Shown one piece after another: positions 26,208 through 40,300 of a stretch of DNA of 64,000 nt (position 1 is the first letter of the stretch; each line of letters begins with the position of its first letter). The notes beneath the pieces are model-generated. The model was not told where the DNA came from. It did no database searches and saw only the letters and a program-made list of their open reading frames with translations. This DNA is from Calothrix sp. NIES-4105 (GTDB lineage Bacteria; Cyanobacteriota; Cyanobacteriia; Cyanobacteriales; Nostocaceae): contig NZ_AP018290.1 in the NCBI RefSeq assembly GCF_002368415.1, positions 6,823,717 through 6,887,716 on the forward strand. Reading direction: 5' to 3'. Made by a program: the position numbers and the translations under genes.

Positions 26208-27161
26208 ATGTCTATAAAAATAGAACGTGGTTTATTTAAATTTGACTCTATAGACTATCATGCTGTCTTGTGTGTTCCGGTGGATGCGGATGTTAAGGAA
26301 ATTCGTAAACGATACTTAAAGATTGCACGACGGTTGCACCCGGATAGCTGTGCCGAAGCTAGCGCTGCCGAAAAGCAACTGGCGAGTGATTTGTTATCGA
26401 AACTCGTTAATCCTGCCTACGAAAAGCTATCACAAGAGCGAACTCGGAGTGAGTACATGGTTGTGTTATCGCAGATGGGTAAACGCTTTGTGCAAGAGTC
26501 TGCTTCTGTTGATTTGAGTAGTGACCCAGCACGTCAACTTGCAGGTTCCCCTAATGTTGACCAACTGTATAGAAGCATGATAATGAAAATCGCTGAAACT
26601 CAATATGATTCATTAACCAAAGCTGTACAGATAATTGGTTATGTCAGCGAACTAAATTTAGTATATTTGATGCGAACTGCTGGTAAAAAGTTTGCTGATA
26701 AGGCGCCGCCACCTCCAGCACCAAATAAGACTACTAGTAAAAGTAGTGAAAATACGCAGGCGGCAAGTTCACAAGCTTCTGCAAATAAAGAAGATACAAG
26801 CATTAGTAATTATTTACGTCGTGCCCAAGAGCTAATGGCGAAGAATCAATTCGCACAAGCGAGGATAGAACTTCAAGATGCGATTAAACTTGCTCCAAAT
26901 AATAGTCGTTGTCATAGCTTGATCGGAGTGGTCTATTTGAAGCAAAATCAAACAACAATGGCAAAAGTCCATTTTGACCGTGCCTTGCAGTTAGACCCGA
27001 ATGATCAAATGGCATCAGAGGGTAAACGCAAAATCGAACAACTTTTGGGGCAGAAACCTGGGACAGCGGTAAAAACAGCATCGCCAACTCAGGCAACTAA
27101 GCAACCAGAAAAGTCCGGGAACGGTTTGTTTGGTGGTTTGTTTGGTGGGAAGAAAAAATAA
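26208..27161 (+). CDS. J-domain protein with C-terminal TPRs
   Basis: 317 residues. Residues ~15-75 form a J domain with the HPD tripeptide at 44-46 (YLKIARRLHPDS), so it should stimulate a DnaK-type Hsp70. A proline/serine-rich linker (APPPPAPNKTTSKSS) at ~165-195 leads to two TPRs (~198-270), and the protein ends in GNGLFGGLFGGKKK. There is no zinc finger, so it is not a classical DnaJ. It would act as a specialised cochaperone recruiting Hsp70 to a TPR-bound client. It lies 3 bases before hisZ and is likely cotranscribed with it. Confidence 0.9.
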   Translation: MSIKIERGLFKFDSIDYHAVLCVPVDADVKEIRKRYLKIARRLHPDSCAEASAAEKQLASDLLSKLVNPAYEKLSQERTRSEYMVVLSQMGKRFVQESASVDLSSDPARQLAGSPNVDQLYRSMIMKIAETQYDSLTKAVQIIGYVSELNLVYLMRTAGKKFADKAPPPPAPNKTTSKSSENTQAASSQASANKEDTSISNYLRRAQELMAKNQFAQARIELQDAIKLAPNNSRCHSLIGVVYLKQNQTTMAKVHFDRALQLDPNDQMASEGKRKIEQLLGQKPGTAVKTASPTQATKQPEKSGNGLFGGLFGGKKK

Positions 27162-27164
27162 TTT

Positions 27165-28370
27165 ATGGTTTACCAACCAGCAGCGGGAGCTAGAGATTTA
27201 CTCCCCCTTGATGTCGCTCAGAAACGCTGGATTGAAGATAGGTTACAGCAGGTTTTTCACCGTTGGGGCTATCACCGAATTATCACTTCGACGCTGGAGC
27301 GTATGGATACGCTGATGGCAGGAGGTGCTATTGGGCGCCGCGCGGTGTTGAAACTGCTTTCTCTAGAAGATGAAGAGTTAGGGTTGCGGCCTGAATTAAC
27401 TGCTTCGATAGCTCGCACTGCTGTAACACGTATGGCAGGTGCGGCATATCCGCAGCGTTTGTATTATAATGCAAATGTATTTCAGAGACAAGAATCAAAG
27501 CACAATCGGCAGCAAGAGTTTTACCAAGCAGGTGTTGAGCTACTTGGCAGTAGTGGATTATTGGCAAATGCGGAAATACTATTACTAGCAACAGAAAGTC
27601 TTGCTGCGTTAGGTTTAAACAACTGGCATTTGGTTTTGGGTGAAGCAGGGATTACGCGTTCTTTACTAGAAGCATTTCCTCCCAAGTTGTTTGATAGTGT
27701 CCGTAATGCTATAGCGCATCTTGACCGGGTAGCACTTGATGAACTGCCTTTGACTGATGAACTGCATGAACGCGCGCGGTTGATGCTTGATTTACGTGGG
27801 CACCCGTCCGTAGTATTCGCGAAACTGGCGAAGCTAAACCTGGAAGAGTCACAGCTAGAATCAGTTGATGAATTGAAATCTTTGGTTGAGTTGCTCGAAT
27901 CATGTGGTAATTTTTCGATTATTCTTGATTTAAGTTTGATTCAGACTTTTGATTATTACACGGGTATTGTGTTTGAAGTTGTTTGTAATACAAACGGTCA
28001 ACCGATTACGATTGGGCGAGGTGGTCGCTATGACAATCTTTTAGGGCTTTATCATCCGCAAGGTGAAAACATCCCTGGTATTGGTTTTGTTTTTTTACTT
28101 GATGGTTTATATGAGATATTATCAGTGTCGCAACAGTTGCCACAGACAACACCAGCGACTAACTGGTTGGTAGTGGCTATGGGGTCACAAGCCTATACGA
28201 AAGCTTTCGCTTATAGTGCCAAACTTCGTAACTCAGCGCATTTAGTACGAGTTGAGATGGACTTGGGAGGACGTGACGAAAACGCAATTCGAGAATCTGC
28301 AAGGTGTCGGGGTATTGGGCAAATTGCTTGGATAAAAGCGGATTCTCCACCTGTTATTGAGTCTATGTAA
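27165..28370 (+). CDS. hisZ: ATP phosphoribosyltransferase regulatory subunit HisZ
   Basis: 401 residues, resembling a histidyl-tRNA synthetase without tRNA function. MVYQPAAGARDLLPLDVAQKRWIE opens the protein; LRPELTASIARTAV, RLYYNANVFQRQ and REFYQAGVELLG-type segments (QQEFYQAGVELLG) follow; and the C-terminal half has FDYYTGIVFEV and GRGGRYDNLLGLY. The anticodon-binding domain of HisRS is absent, which with the length and N-terminus indicates HisZ. It associates with the short form of HisG for the first step of histidine synthesis. hisG is not in the window. Confidence 0.92.
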   Translation: MVYQPAAGARDLLPLDVAQKRWIEDRLQQVFHRWGYHRIITSTLERMDTLMAGGAIGRRAVLKLLSLEDEELGLRPELTASIARTAVTRMAGAAYPQRLYYNANVFQRQESKHNRQQEFYQAGVELLGSSGLLANAEILLLATESLAALGLNNWHLVLGEAGITRSLLEAFPPKLFDSVRNAIAHLDRVALDELPLTDELHERARLMLDLRGHPSVVFAKLAKLNLEESQLESVDELKSLVELLESCGNFSIILDLSLIQTFDYYTGIVFEVVCNTNGQPITIGRGGRYDNLLGLYHPQGENIPGIGFVFLLDGLYEILSVSQQLPQTTPATNWLVVAMGSQAYTKAFAYSAKLRNSAHLVRVEMDLGGRDENAIRESARCRGIGQIAWIKADSPPVIESM

Positions 28371-28485
28371 AACATCAATTGTGTTTTGAGGCTTTTTTGC
28401 TCCTATTACCTACAATCTGAAGAGTGTATAAAAGCTTCAAAACAGCTTTAAAGCTAGCTAGCTGTAAATATTTGGGAGAAACGCT

Positions 28486-28710
28486 ATGCCGCATACTATT
28501 GTTACAAATGTCTGTGAAGGTGTCGCTGACTGCGTAAATGCTTGTCCAGTCGCTTGTATTCACGATGGACCTGGTAAAAATACGAAGGGGACTGATTGGT
28601 ACTGGATTGATTTTGCGACTTGTATCGACTGTGGCATTTGTATACAGGTTTGTCCGGTTGAAGGCGCCATCGTTCCTGAAGAGCGTCCAGATTTGCAAAA
28701 AACACCATAG
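28486..28710 (+). CDS. Bacterial-type ferredoxin (two Fe-S clusters)
   Basis: 74 residues with cysteines at 10, 16, 20, 24, 46, 49, 52 and 56. The motifs DCVNACPVACIH and CIDCGICIQVCPVEGAI are those of 7Fe/8Fe low-potential ferredoxins. A GGGAGA ribosome-binding site lies about 8 bases upstream of the ATG. It is a soluble electron carrier, and in cyanobacteria this type is distinct from photosynthetic PetF. Partner unknown. Confidence 0.93.
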   Translation: MPHTIVTNVCEGVADCVNACPVACIHDGPGKNTKGTDWYWIDFATCIDCGICIQVCPVEGAIVPEERPDLQKTP

Positions 28711-29146
28711 TTGTTAATCAATTATCAGCGTCGCTCTTGACTGTTGACTTGTGGGTTGATCAAACAACTTATTAATATAAGTCGTAACAGAGGGCAATAT
28801 TACATATGGTTACGCTCGAAATAGGTTTGTATAATAGGTTTGAAGGCGCCTGCAACAAGAAATTTACAACGCGGAAAAAAAATTTAGAAACCCCTTGACG
28901 AATTCTGATGCAGTCGCTATTCTAGATAAAGTGAGCGGTGAGAGAAAAGCCGCAAGCAACCGAACCGAGAAAAAAAAATAGTTTGAAAGCCAAGTAACAA
29001 GTCAATCCTCGTCAAAGCAATGCAGATGAGTTTTGCTTCGGCAAAACAAGATGAGGGTTCCAAAAATAGGAATTTTCACAAAAGAGCTAAACAAACGAAT
29101 GTGTCTTCATCAAGTGATTCATCACTTATTGTTCACATTCACTCCA
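28711..29146 (+). other. rrn upstream and leader region
   Basis: Contains a single GGCGCC at 28844, the rRNA promoter at 28895-28923, and a ~220-base leader to 16S. No protein-coding frame was found. The leader has a stretch with GAAAAACGGG-poor composition but no obvious tRNA. Confidence 0.6.
28895..28923 (+). promoter_or_regulatory. rRNA operon promoter, sigma70 type
   Basis: TTGACG at 28895-28900 and TATTCT at 28918-28923 with an ideal 17-base spacer, about 225 bases before the 16S start. It is preceded by an A-tract (GCGGAAAAAAAATTTAGAAA) that could act as an UP element. Confidence 0.75.
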
Positions 29147-30635
<1,489 letters not shown>

Positions 30636-30994
30636 TAGGGAGACCTACCCAACTTGTCAGACAGTACTTGTGTACGATAAATGTCACAAGATGGTCATCA
30701 CCTAGGTCGAGCGAGGATTGATAAAAGCTTTCAAACTATTACTCGAATCGGATTAATTTTAGATTTAAAGAATTTGTTCGCGTTAATAAATAGATATAAG
30801 TTCAGCAACTAGAGTTAGTTAACTAACATAGCCTGCTGGGTGTATATCCAGTTAAAGAACCTTGAAAACTGCATAGTGACGCAAATTGTAGGCAGCAAGT
30901 GGAATCGTTACAATTACTTTAGTAATTACTTGAGTAATTGTTTGTAACGATTGGACTCGTTGACTTACAGATAATCCTTTGAATTGAATGAATA
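30636..30994 (+). other. 16S-23S internal transcribed spacer without tRNA genes
   Basis: About 359 bases. The D1-D1' helix runs from GACCTA (30642) to TAGGTC (30703-30708). A boxA antitermination motif (GAACCTTGAAAACTGCATA) is at 30857-30875. A long box-B-like hairpin has arms AATCGTTACAATTAC (30903) and GTAATTG...GTAACGATT (about 30935-30952). No tRNA-Ile or tRNA-Ala is present. Cyanobacteria often keep rrn copies with and without spacer tRNAs, so another operon copy is likely elsewhere. Confidence 0.85.
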
Positions 30995-33820
<2,826 letters not shown>

Positions 33821-33865
33821 TATCAATTCAAATGCGTCACTGTGCAGTCTTCAGGGTTTATAAAC

Positions 33866-33929
33866 AGTGCTGAGTAGAAAGTTCTGAGTGCTTCCTTAAT
33901 TAATTTATACTACTCAGCACTCGGAACTC
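33866..33929. repeat. Heptamer-type inverted repeat between 23S and 5S
   Basis: AGTGCTGAGTAGAAAGTTCTGAGTGC (33866 onward) and TACTCAGCACTCGGAACT (33910-33928) form a hairpin inside the rRNA transcript. The unit is the same GTGCTGA/GTTCTGA heptamer found elsewhere in the window, so the element has inserted in the rrn spacer. Confidence 0.75.
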
Positions 33930-33938
33930 AAAAAGTTT

Positions 33939-34058
33939 TCCTGGTGCTTAAGGCGCGGTGGAACCACTCTGATACCATCCCGAACTCAGTTGTGAAACGC
34001 CGCAGCGGCTACGATAGTTGGAGAGTTGTCTCCTGCAACAATTGCTCGGTGCCAGGGC
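33939..34058 (+). rRNA. rrf: 5S ribosomal RNA
   Basis: TCCTGGTGCTTAAGGCGC at the 5' end, GGAACCACTCTGATACCATC, CGAACTCAGTTGTGAAAC and a GTGCCAGGG 3' end that pairs with CCTGG. This agrees with cyanobacterial 5S RNA of about 120 nt. Confidence 0.95.
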
Positions 34059-34071
34059 AATATTACAAAAT

Positions 34072-34108
34072 AAAAGCCTTCTCTTGCACATAAGATGAGG
34101 CTTTTGTT
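34072..34108 (+). terminator. rrn operon terminator
   Basis: AAAAGCCTTCTCT / AGATGAGGCTTTT hairpin followed by GTTTTT, directly downstream of 5S. Confidence 0.8.
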
Positions 34109-34136
34109 TTTGGCGCCTTAATATTATTAATTATTG

Positions 34137-34167
34137 TAGGTTGGGTTAGGTTCGGGAACCCAAGCAA
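34137..34167. repeat. Hairpin repeat GTAGGTTGGGTT...AACCCAAG
   Basis: GGTTGGGTTAGGTTCGGGAA followed by CCCAA, a common cyanobacterial intergenic element. A close relative is at 47690-47714. It borders the 3' end of the following minus-strand kinase gene and may terminate it. Confidence 0.6.
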
Positions 34168-36429
34168 CTAATAATTTTGCTGTTTTGTATTTAGTATCAA
34201 AGATAAAGTTTTCAATAATTCCGCAGTTGTGTAAGGTTTTGACAAAAATGCTTCGGCGCCAATGTTGGCAGCTTCAGCTATTCTATCGGTTGATGCTAGC
34301 CCACTTGTAGCAATAATAAGAATCTGCGAGTTTATTTTTTTTAATGTGCGGATGGTAGTTCGACCATCCATCTCTGGCATCATCATATCCATTAACACTA
34401 CCCGAATTTCTGCTTTACGCTGGGCATATAATGCTATCGCCTCAATACCATCACTCGCAGTGATCACTTTATAATTACTCATTTCCAGCGATATTGTAGT
34501 AATTTCTCGAATTAAGAGTTCGTCATCCACAACTAGAACTAATTCCCCATTCCCTTTTGGCTGTTCTAAGTCAAGAGCTTGCTCTAAATGGGCGCCTTCA
34601 ACTGCTGGTAAGTACACCTTAAATTGGGTGCCTTGCCCTACTTCGCTATATACATTCACAAAACCACCGTGGTTTTTGATGATGCCCATAACCGTTGAAA
34701 GACCCAGCCCAGTACCTTTGCCAACTTCTTTGGTGGTAAAAAATGGCTCAAAGATTCTGTGCAATATTTCATTTGGAATGCCAACTCCTGTATCAGAAAT
34801 AGTGACCACAGTGTAAGAACCAACTTTCGCCTCAACATTCATGTGAGCGTATTGTTCATCAATAAACAGATTTTCAGCATAAATACTTAAAGTTCCACCA
34901 TCTGGCATTGCATCGCGAGCATTAAGTACTAAATTCATCAGTACTTGATGCAGTTGAGTTGCATCAGCACAAACAGTCCAAAGATGTGACGATATATCTG
35001 TATATATCTTGATAGATTTGGGAAATGTCTGTTTAGCAATCTGCTCAATTTCTAAAAGTAAATGCCTGATTTGAATAATAGTGCGCTTGCCTTCAACTCC
35101 TCGCCCAAACGATAGCACTTGCTTGACCAAAGATGCCCCACGTTTGGCACTAGCTTCTAATTCTGTAAGCAACTGAGTCGTCTTAACATCAGAAAACTTT
35201 TCTTGTAGCAATTCAGCAATCATCAAAATTGGTCCGAGTGCATTGTTTAAGTCGTGGGCAATGCCGCTAGCGAGAGTACCAATGCTCTCTAGTCGCTGAG
35301 AGCGCAAAAACTGCGCTTCGAGTAGTTTCTTCTCAGTAATATCAGTGTTAACGACGAGAATAGATTTTGGTTGCCCTTGTTTATCGCGTACTAGTGTCCA
35401 ACGACTTGAAACAATTATTTCCTTACCAAACTTGCTGACTTGATGTAACTCACCTTCCCAGAAACCGCTCTCAATTACAACGAGTTTAAATTCCTCAAGT
35501 TCAGGCATCTCTCTATATAAAAGCTCCGACGCATTTTTACCAACAGCTTCGTATTGCTTCCAACCATATATACGCTCGGCGCCTAAGTTCCAAAATAAAA
35601 TTTCATTATCAAGAGTTAGCACGTTAATTGCATCGCTGGCAACATCAAGTAAAGCAGCCTGTTCGCGGATTTTTTCCTCAGTACGTCGCCGCTCGGCTAA
35701 CTCGGCAAGTTGTTCCGCGCGACTTTGGGATTCACGCTTAACTAGGTCTTTGTAGTTGCGGAAGAAATAAGCTAAACTAGGTTCTTCGCTTAGTATTGCT
35801 GCTAAATTATCAATAACTCGCTTATCTGTTTCATAAGGCACTTCGGGGTGGGCTTCGATCCATACGTGACATGTTTTAACGTAAGCAATAAATGCAACTA
35901 GATGCTGGTAGTTAATAGAACCTAAAATCCGTCGTAGTTCCTGACGATAAGATTCGTCCGAACCTGGTAAGGCAATAAAAATTGAACAGTAAAGTAAACT
36001 TTCTTCCAGTTGAGAGTTTGCCTGTGGCCATACCATTGGGAAATCAGACAGTGCGGTAAGCCGAATCAAATGTTCTTCAATATCCGTTGAGTTAGGCACG
36101 GGTGCTTCAAGTAACTTCAATACCTCGCTTGCCTTTATCCCTAAAGGACGCAAAGTACAACTATGGCAAATCATGCAGTAAGGAATAGCACAAAAGCGTG
36201 AGAGGTAAGCAGAAAGCTTTTCCTTAAAGATGGCTGGAAGTGGATTGTCTACATATGCAATTAGTGTCTGTTGCCATAGATTTTCTAGCACCTGCGGAGT
36301 TTGTTCTGCGGAAGCAAAAAAGGGTGGAACAAAACCAAATGTTAACTCAATTTCCGCCTTAATTTCTTCGCTGGTTCGCACCTTCGTAATAGCTGGTTTA
36401 ATTTGTTTTTTATCAAAAACTTGTGACAT
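34168..36429 (-). CDS. Hybrid histidine kinase with N-terminal AhpD/CMD-like domain
   Basis: 753 residues. Residues ~20-190 are helical and carry FGFVPPFFA, FKEKLSAYLSR and IPYCMICHS (C85-x-x-C88-H89), the pattern of carboxymuconolactone-decarboxylase/AhpD-fold proteins whose CxxC...H site handles peroxides. A coiled coil (~228-260) leads to a PAS/PAC (~260-370), a HisKA with SGIAHDLNNALGP (H392), a HATPase (DTGVGIP, GKGTGLGLS) and a receiver (VVDDELL, phospho-acceptor Asp in LMDMMMPEMDG, Lys in LSKPYT). The core is intact. A redox or peroxide input through C85/C88 is an inference. It has no membrane segment and no partner gene. Confidence 0.88.
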   Translation of the reverse strand: MSQVFDKKQIKPAITKVRTSEEIKAEIELTFGFVPPFFASAEQTPQVLENLWQQTLIAYVDNPLPAIFKEKLSAYLSRFCAIPYCMICHSCTLRPLGIKASEVLKLLEAPVPNSTDIEEHLIRLTALSDFPMVWPQANSQLEESLLYCSIFIALPGSDESYRQELRRILGSINYQHLVAFIAYVKTCHVWIEAHPEVPYETDKRVIDNLAAILSEEPSLAYFFRNYKDLVKRESQSRAEQLAELAERRRTEEKIREQAALLDVASDAINVLTLDNEILFWNLGAERIYGWKQYEAVGKNASELLYREMPELEEFKLVVIESGFWEGELHQVSKFGKEIIVSSRWTLVRDKQGQPKSILVVNTDITEKKLLEAQFLRSQRLESIGTLASGIAHDLNNALGPILMIAELLQEKFSDVKTTQLLTELEASAKRGASLVKQVLSFGRGVEGKRTIIQIRHLLLEIEQIAKQTFPKSIKIYTDISSHLWTVCADATQLHQVLMNLVLNARDAMPDGGTLSIYAENLFIDEQYAHMNVEAKVGSYTVVTISDTGVGIPNEILHRIFEPFFTTKEVGKGTGLGLSTVMGIIKNHGGFVNVYSEVGQGTQFKVYLPAVEGAHLEQALDLEQPKGNGELVLVVDDELLIREITTISLEMSNYKVITASDGIEAIALYAQRKAEIRVVLMDMMMPEMDGRTTIRTLKKINSQILIIATSGLASTDRIAEAANIGAEAFLSKPYTTAELLKTLSLILNTKQQNY

Positions 36430-36826
36430 TAGATTCTCAAATGGTTAAATAAGTAAAGAATCAATAGCAGCAACACACTCTCAGGACTATAAATAGCTAG
36501 TGCTTGAGATACGGCCAAGACGCCATCACGACTGTGAACACATTATGAACGGTTGCAGTAATAGCTTTGCCAAACCCTGATAGCGATTTTATTGGGTGCT
36601 GTGATCCAGAGCTTCTATCAAACCAGTAGTGACGCACGTTCTGCTGTAAATAGGTTTTTCAATAATTCTCACTCACAAAACTATGGTAACAAACTTTTGA
36701 TTTGATGATGAACCCTCGGCACCAGTATGATGAGAGGACATTAAGCCGCTACACAAATCTTAAAGACTATTTACAATCTCATAAACGTTTACCTTTTGAC
36801 AACTCGTGGTATACGTAGATAAGTTA
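36430..36826. other. Intergenic region, no feature recognised
   Basis: About 400 bases upstream of the hybrid kinase (transcribed leftward). It contains no repeat of the families seen elsewhere, no tRNA and no convincing small reading frame. It must carry the kinase promoter. Confidence 0.4.
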
Positions 36827-37222
36827 CTATGAACTTTCTGCCCAAATTTCAGGTCTATCATCCCAAGCTTGGCAAAATTCACGCGAATTGGCTCCAAGTA
36901 GTGGGATAAATTTATTAGAAGAGGTTATATTTATTCTGTTGTTCATAAGGTTTTCAAGAAAGCAAGTTGCAACAGCGTTATATACGTCAAAATCTTCTTT
37001 TATCATCTTTGACTCAATGAAGTTGAAAACCTTTATCATTTCTGTTTCAGAATACAAATCTTGAATAAGGCAATCTAATATATAATGACTGAACGCAGCG
37101 AATAGACCATAAAGAGTAAAGTTACCGTCGTCTGTTGTCCACCAATTATGTTCTTTATTCCACTCTTTGAAGTTAGGACATATGGCAAGGATTTCTGCTT
37201 CAATAATTAATGGAGTTGACAT
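36827..37222 (-). CDS. Hypothetical protein
   Basis: 131 residues from ATG 37222 (MSTPLIIEAEILAICPNF). The frame is open to 37282, but those codons cross a palindromic repeat, so the inner start was chosen. The product is a soluble, mostly helical acidic protein (FTLYGLFAAFSHYILDCLIQDLYSE, KVFNFIESKMIKEDFDVYNAVATCFLENLMN). Its layout resembles small bacterial proteins that act as partners or immunity-type proteins, but I do not recognise a family and assign no function. Confidence 0.6.
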   Translation of the reverse strand: MSTPLIIEAEILAICPNFKEWNKEHNWWTTDDGNFTLYGLFAAFSHYILDCLIQDLYSETEMIKVFNFIESKMIKEDFDVYNAVATCFLENLMNNRINITSSNKFIPLLGANSREFCQAWDDRPEIWAESS

Positions 37223-37249
37223 TGTAATTTGTAGTAATTTATGTATAAA

Positions 37250-37271
37250 ACGGGCAGGATGCCCGTCCCAC
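37250..37271. repeat. Palindromic repeat CGGGCAGGATGCCCG
   Basis: AACGGGCAGGATGCCCGTCC immediately upstream of the hypothetical gene; same family as 10084-10101 and 57166-57190. Confidence 0.7.
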
Positions 37272-37356
37272 AAGAGTAACATTGTTCAATTACACGTAGT
37301 TTAAAGATTTTTTAATTTAATTATTGATTATTTTTAATTTTGTTTGAAAAGTGAAT

Positions 37357-40300
37357 TTAATCGCTATATTTTTCAAGTAGACAAGCTTTTAGCTTTTGAG
37401 CAAGAGTTTCGACGTTAGGCGTCTTCATCATGTTTAAATGGTTCCCAGGTAGTATATGAGTATCGACTTCTGAAGAAGTTAGTATATCCCAACCAAAGTT
37501 TAGATTTTGAACGGCGCCTTTAGATTGAGGATTTGTTTTAAAAAGAGTAATTCGCTTTGGATAAACTTGTGGATTGTAGTTGAGAGCAGCTTTAGTATTA
37601 GCTTGAAAAATACGAACCATTGGGCGTATTGTTAGCTCATTCAAAATTTGAGACTCAGATTCTTCAGATATAAGGTTTGCTATAGCTGTATCTCCTTGCA
37701 TAAAACGCGATAATATATTACTAGCAATCCGCTTGATAAATTTATTATTATTTGAAGCTAGCAACAAATAACAATAATCGAGTAAAAAAGACCAGATATT
37801 ACGCGCGGCTACAGTGAAAATATATTTTAAACTATCGGTAATATGATATTGATTACTAGAAACTGGCGCCCTTGTGTCGAGTAACGCTAGTAAAGCCACT
37901 TCATCCCCGCTTTTATGCAACTGTTGAGCCATTTCAAAAGCTACTAAACCACCAAAAGACCAACCAGCTAAAAAGTAAGGGCCATTAGGTTGTATTGTAC
38001 GCAATGCTTCAATGTAGCACGCTGCCATATCCTCAATGCGAGTTAATGGCGTACTTTCTCCGTCGATGCCAACAGGTTGTAACCCATAAAAAGGTTGATT
38101 TTTTCCGAGATTATAAGCTAACTCAAAATAAGGAAGAACAACACCAAAAATTGGATGGACACAAAATAAAGGGGGATTTTCTCCATTCGGCTGAATGGCA
38201 ACTAATGGAGACCAAGAAGGTGCATCTGAACATAACTGACTTGCTAAAGTTTCAATTGTTGGATTTAGAAAAAGAGCAGATAACGGTAAATTTTGCTCTA
38301 ACTGCTTGTGTATTCGCTCTATAAGCTGTACAGCTAGTAAGGAATTACCACCTAAATCAAAGAAATTATCATTAATACTGACACGTTCAATATTAAGAAC
38401 TTCAGCCCAGATTTTGAAGAGTGTTAACTCTGTTTCTGTACGAGGTGCAATAAAAGATTTATCTGTTGTGTGATTAGGTGCAGGTAACGCATGGTAATCA
38501 ATTTTGCCTGCTGGTGTCAGTGGTAAAAAATCTAGTATAACAAAAGCTGATGGCGCCATATATTCTGGCAATTTTTGTTTTAAAAATTCACGAAGTTCAA
38601 CGGTTGTTGGTACGTGTCGGTTTGGAACGATATAAGCTATTAATTGGTTATTTTTAACTACTACTACTGATTGTTGTACGTCTTTATGTTGAGTGAGTAC
38701 TGTCTCAATCTCTTCTAACTCTATACGAAAACCGCGAATCTTAACTTGATTATCGATACGACCTAAAAATTCTATATCACCGTTTGGTAAATAACGTCCT
38801 AAATCACCCGTTTTGTAAATCCCACCAATCCCACACCCTCGAAGGGTGGGGCGATACGAGCGAAGCCCGCCTTCGCGGGCTAATGTGGAATTTATATAGC
38901 CGCGCGCTAACCCATCACTACAAATATATAATTCTCCTATAACACCGATGGGCGTAGGGTTTTCATGCTTATCTAATATATATACTTGAGTGTTGGTAAT
39001 TGGGCGCCCAATTGATAATTTCTCAGTCACACTAGTAATTTCTGCAACCGTTGACCATACAGTAGCTTCAGTTACTCCATAAGCATTAAAAAAGCGGCGC
39101 CCCTCTTTCCATTTTTTTACAATATCCTGGGTACAGGGTTCGCCGGCACAAATGATAGTTTGCAGTTCGCTCAAGTCTGTTTGTGGTAGAACCGCTAACA
39201 CAGTAGGTGGAAGCGTGACATGAGTAATTTTATGGCGAAGTAATAGTTCGGTTAAAGGTTTTCCAGGTAAAAGGGATTCTTTTTTTGCTAGATAAAGAGT
39301 TCCTCCTGTTGCCAATGCCATGACAATTTCAAAGATTGAAGCATCAAAACTTAAGGACGCAAATTGTAATACGCGCGCGGTTGGTTGTAAGTTGAAGGTT
39401 GATTTTTGAGCGTGTATTAAGTTGCTTAAACCTTGATGCTCTATTTGAACTCCTTTGGGTTTTCCTGTGGAACCAGAGGTATATATTATGTAAGCTAGGT
39501 TGTTAGGAGTTACTTGGCTAATGGGGTTTATTGGGGGTTGTTGGGTGATATCAGAGTTTTGATTGATGTAAATTAGTTGATCCCCCTTGATAAAAGGGGT
39601 GTCATAGGAATGAGTTAGTAAGATGGTTAGTTGAGCGTCTTCGAGCATGAACTTAAGACGCTCAGCTGGGTAGGTTGGGTCTAATGGTAGGTAGGCGCCA
39701 CCTGCTTTGAGAATAGCTAAAACTCCTACTATCATATCTATGGAGCGCTCTAGGCAAATACCAACTAAAACTTCTGGTTTAACCCCAACTTGTTGTAAAT
39801 AATGTGCTAGCTGGTTTGCTCTAATATTAAGTTCTCGATAAGTTAACTGTTCGTCTTCAAACACTAAAGCTATTGCATCGGGAGTCTGTTCGACTTGCAC
39901 TTCAAACAACTGATGAAAACAAACCCCCCTTTGTTCTTCCCCCCGAATTTCGGGGGGTAAGGGGGGATTAAACTCTATTAATAATTGATGCAGTTCTACA
40001 TCTGTTAATATTTGTAAATCAGAAACTCTCTGGTGCGGATTTGCAACAATACTTTCTAACAGCGTTTGAAAATGCCCCAACATCCTGGTAATAGTGGCGC
40101 CATCAAACAAATCCGTACTATACACGACTTGAACATTAATTCCTTGGTCTTGCCACAGATGAAACTCTAAATCCAACTTCGCGGTATAATTCTCAATCTC
40201 AAACACTTCAAACGTTAACCCAGGTAACTCTAATGCTTCGACCGGAGTATTTTGGAGTGAGAACGCAACTTGAAATAGGGGATGATAACTTAAAGAACGC

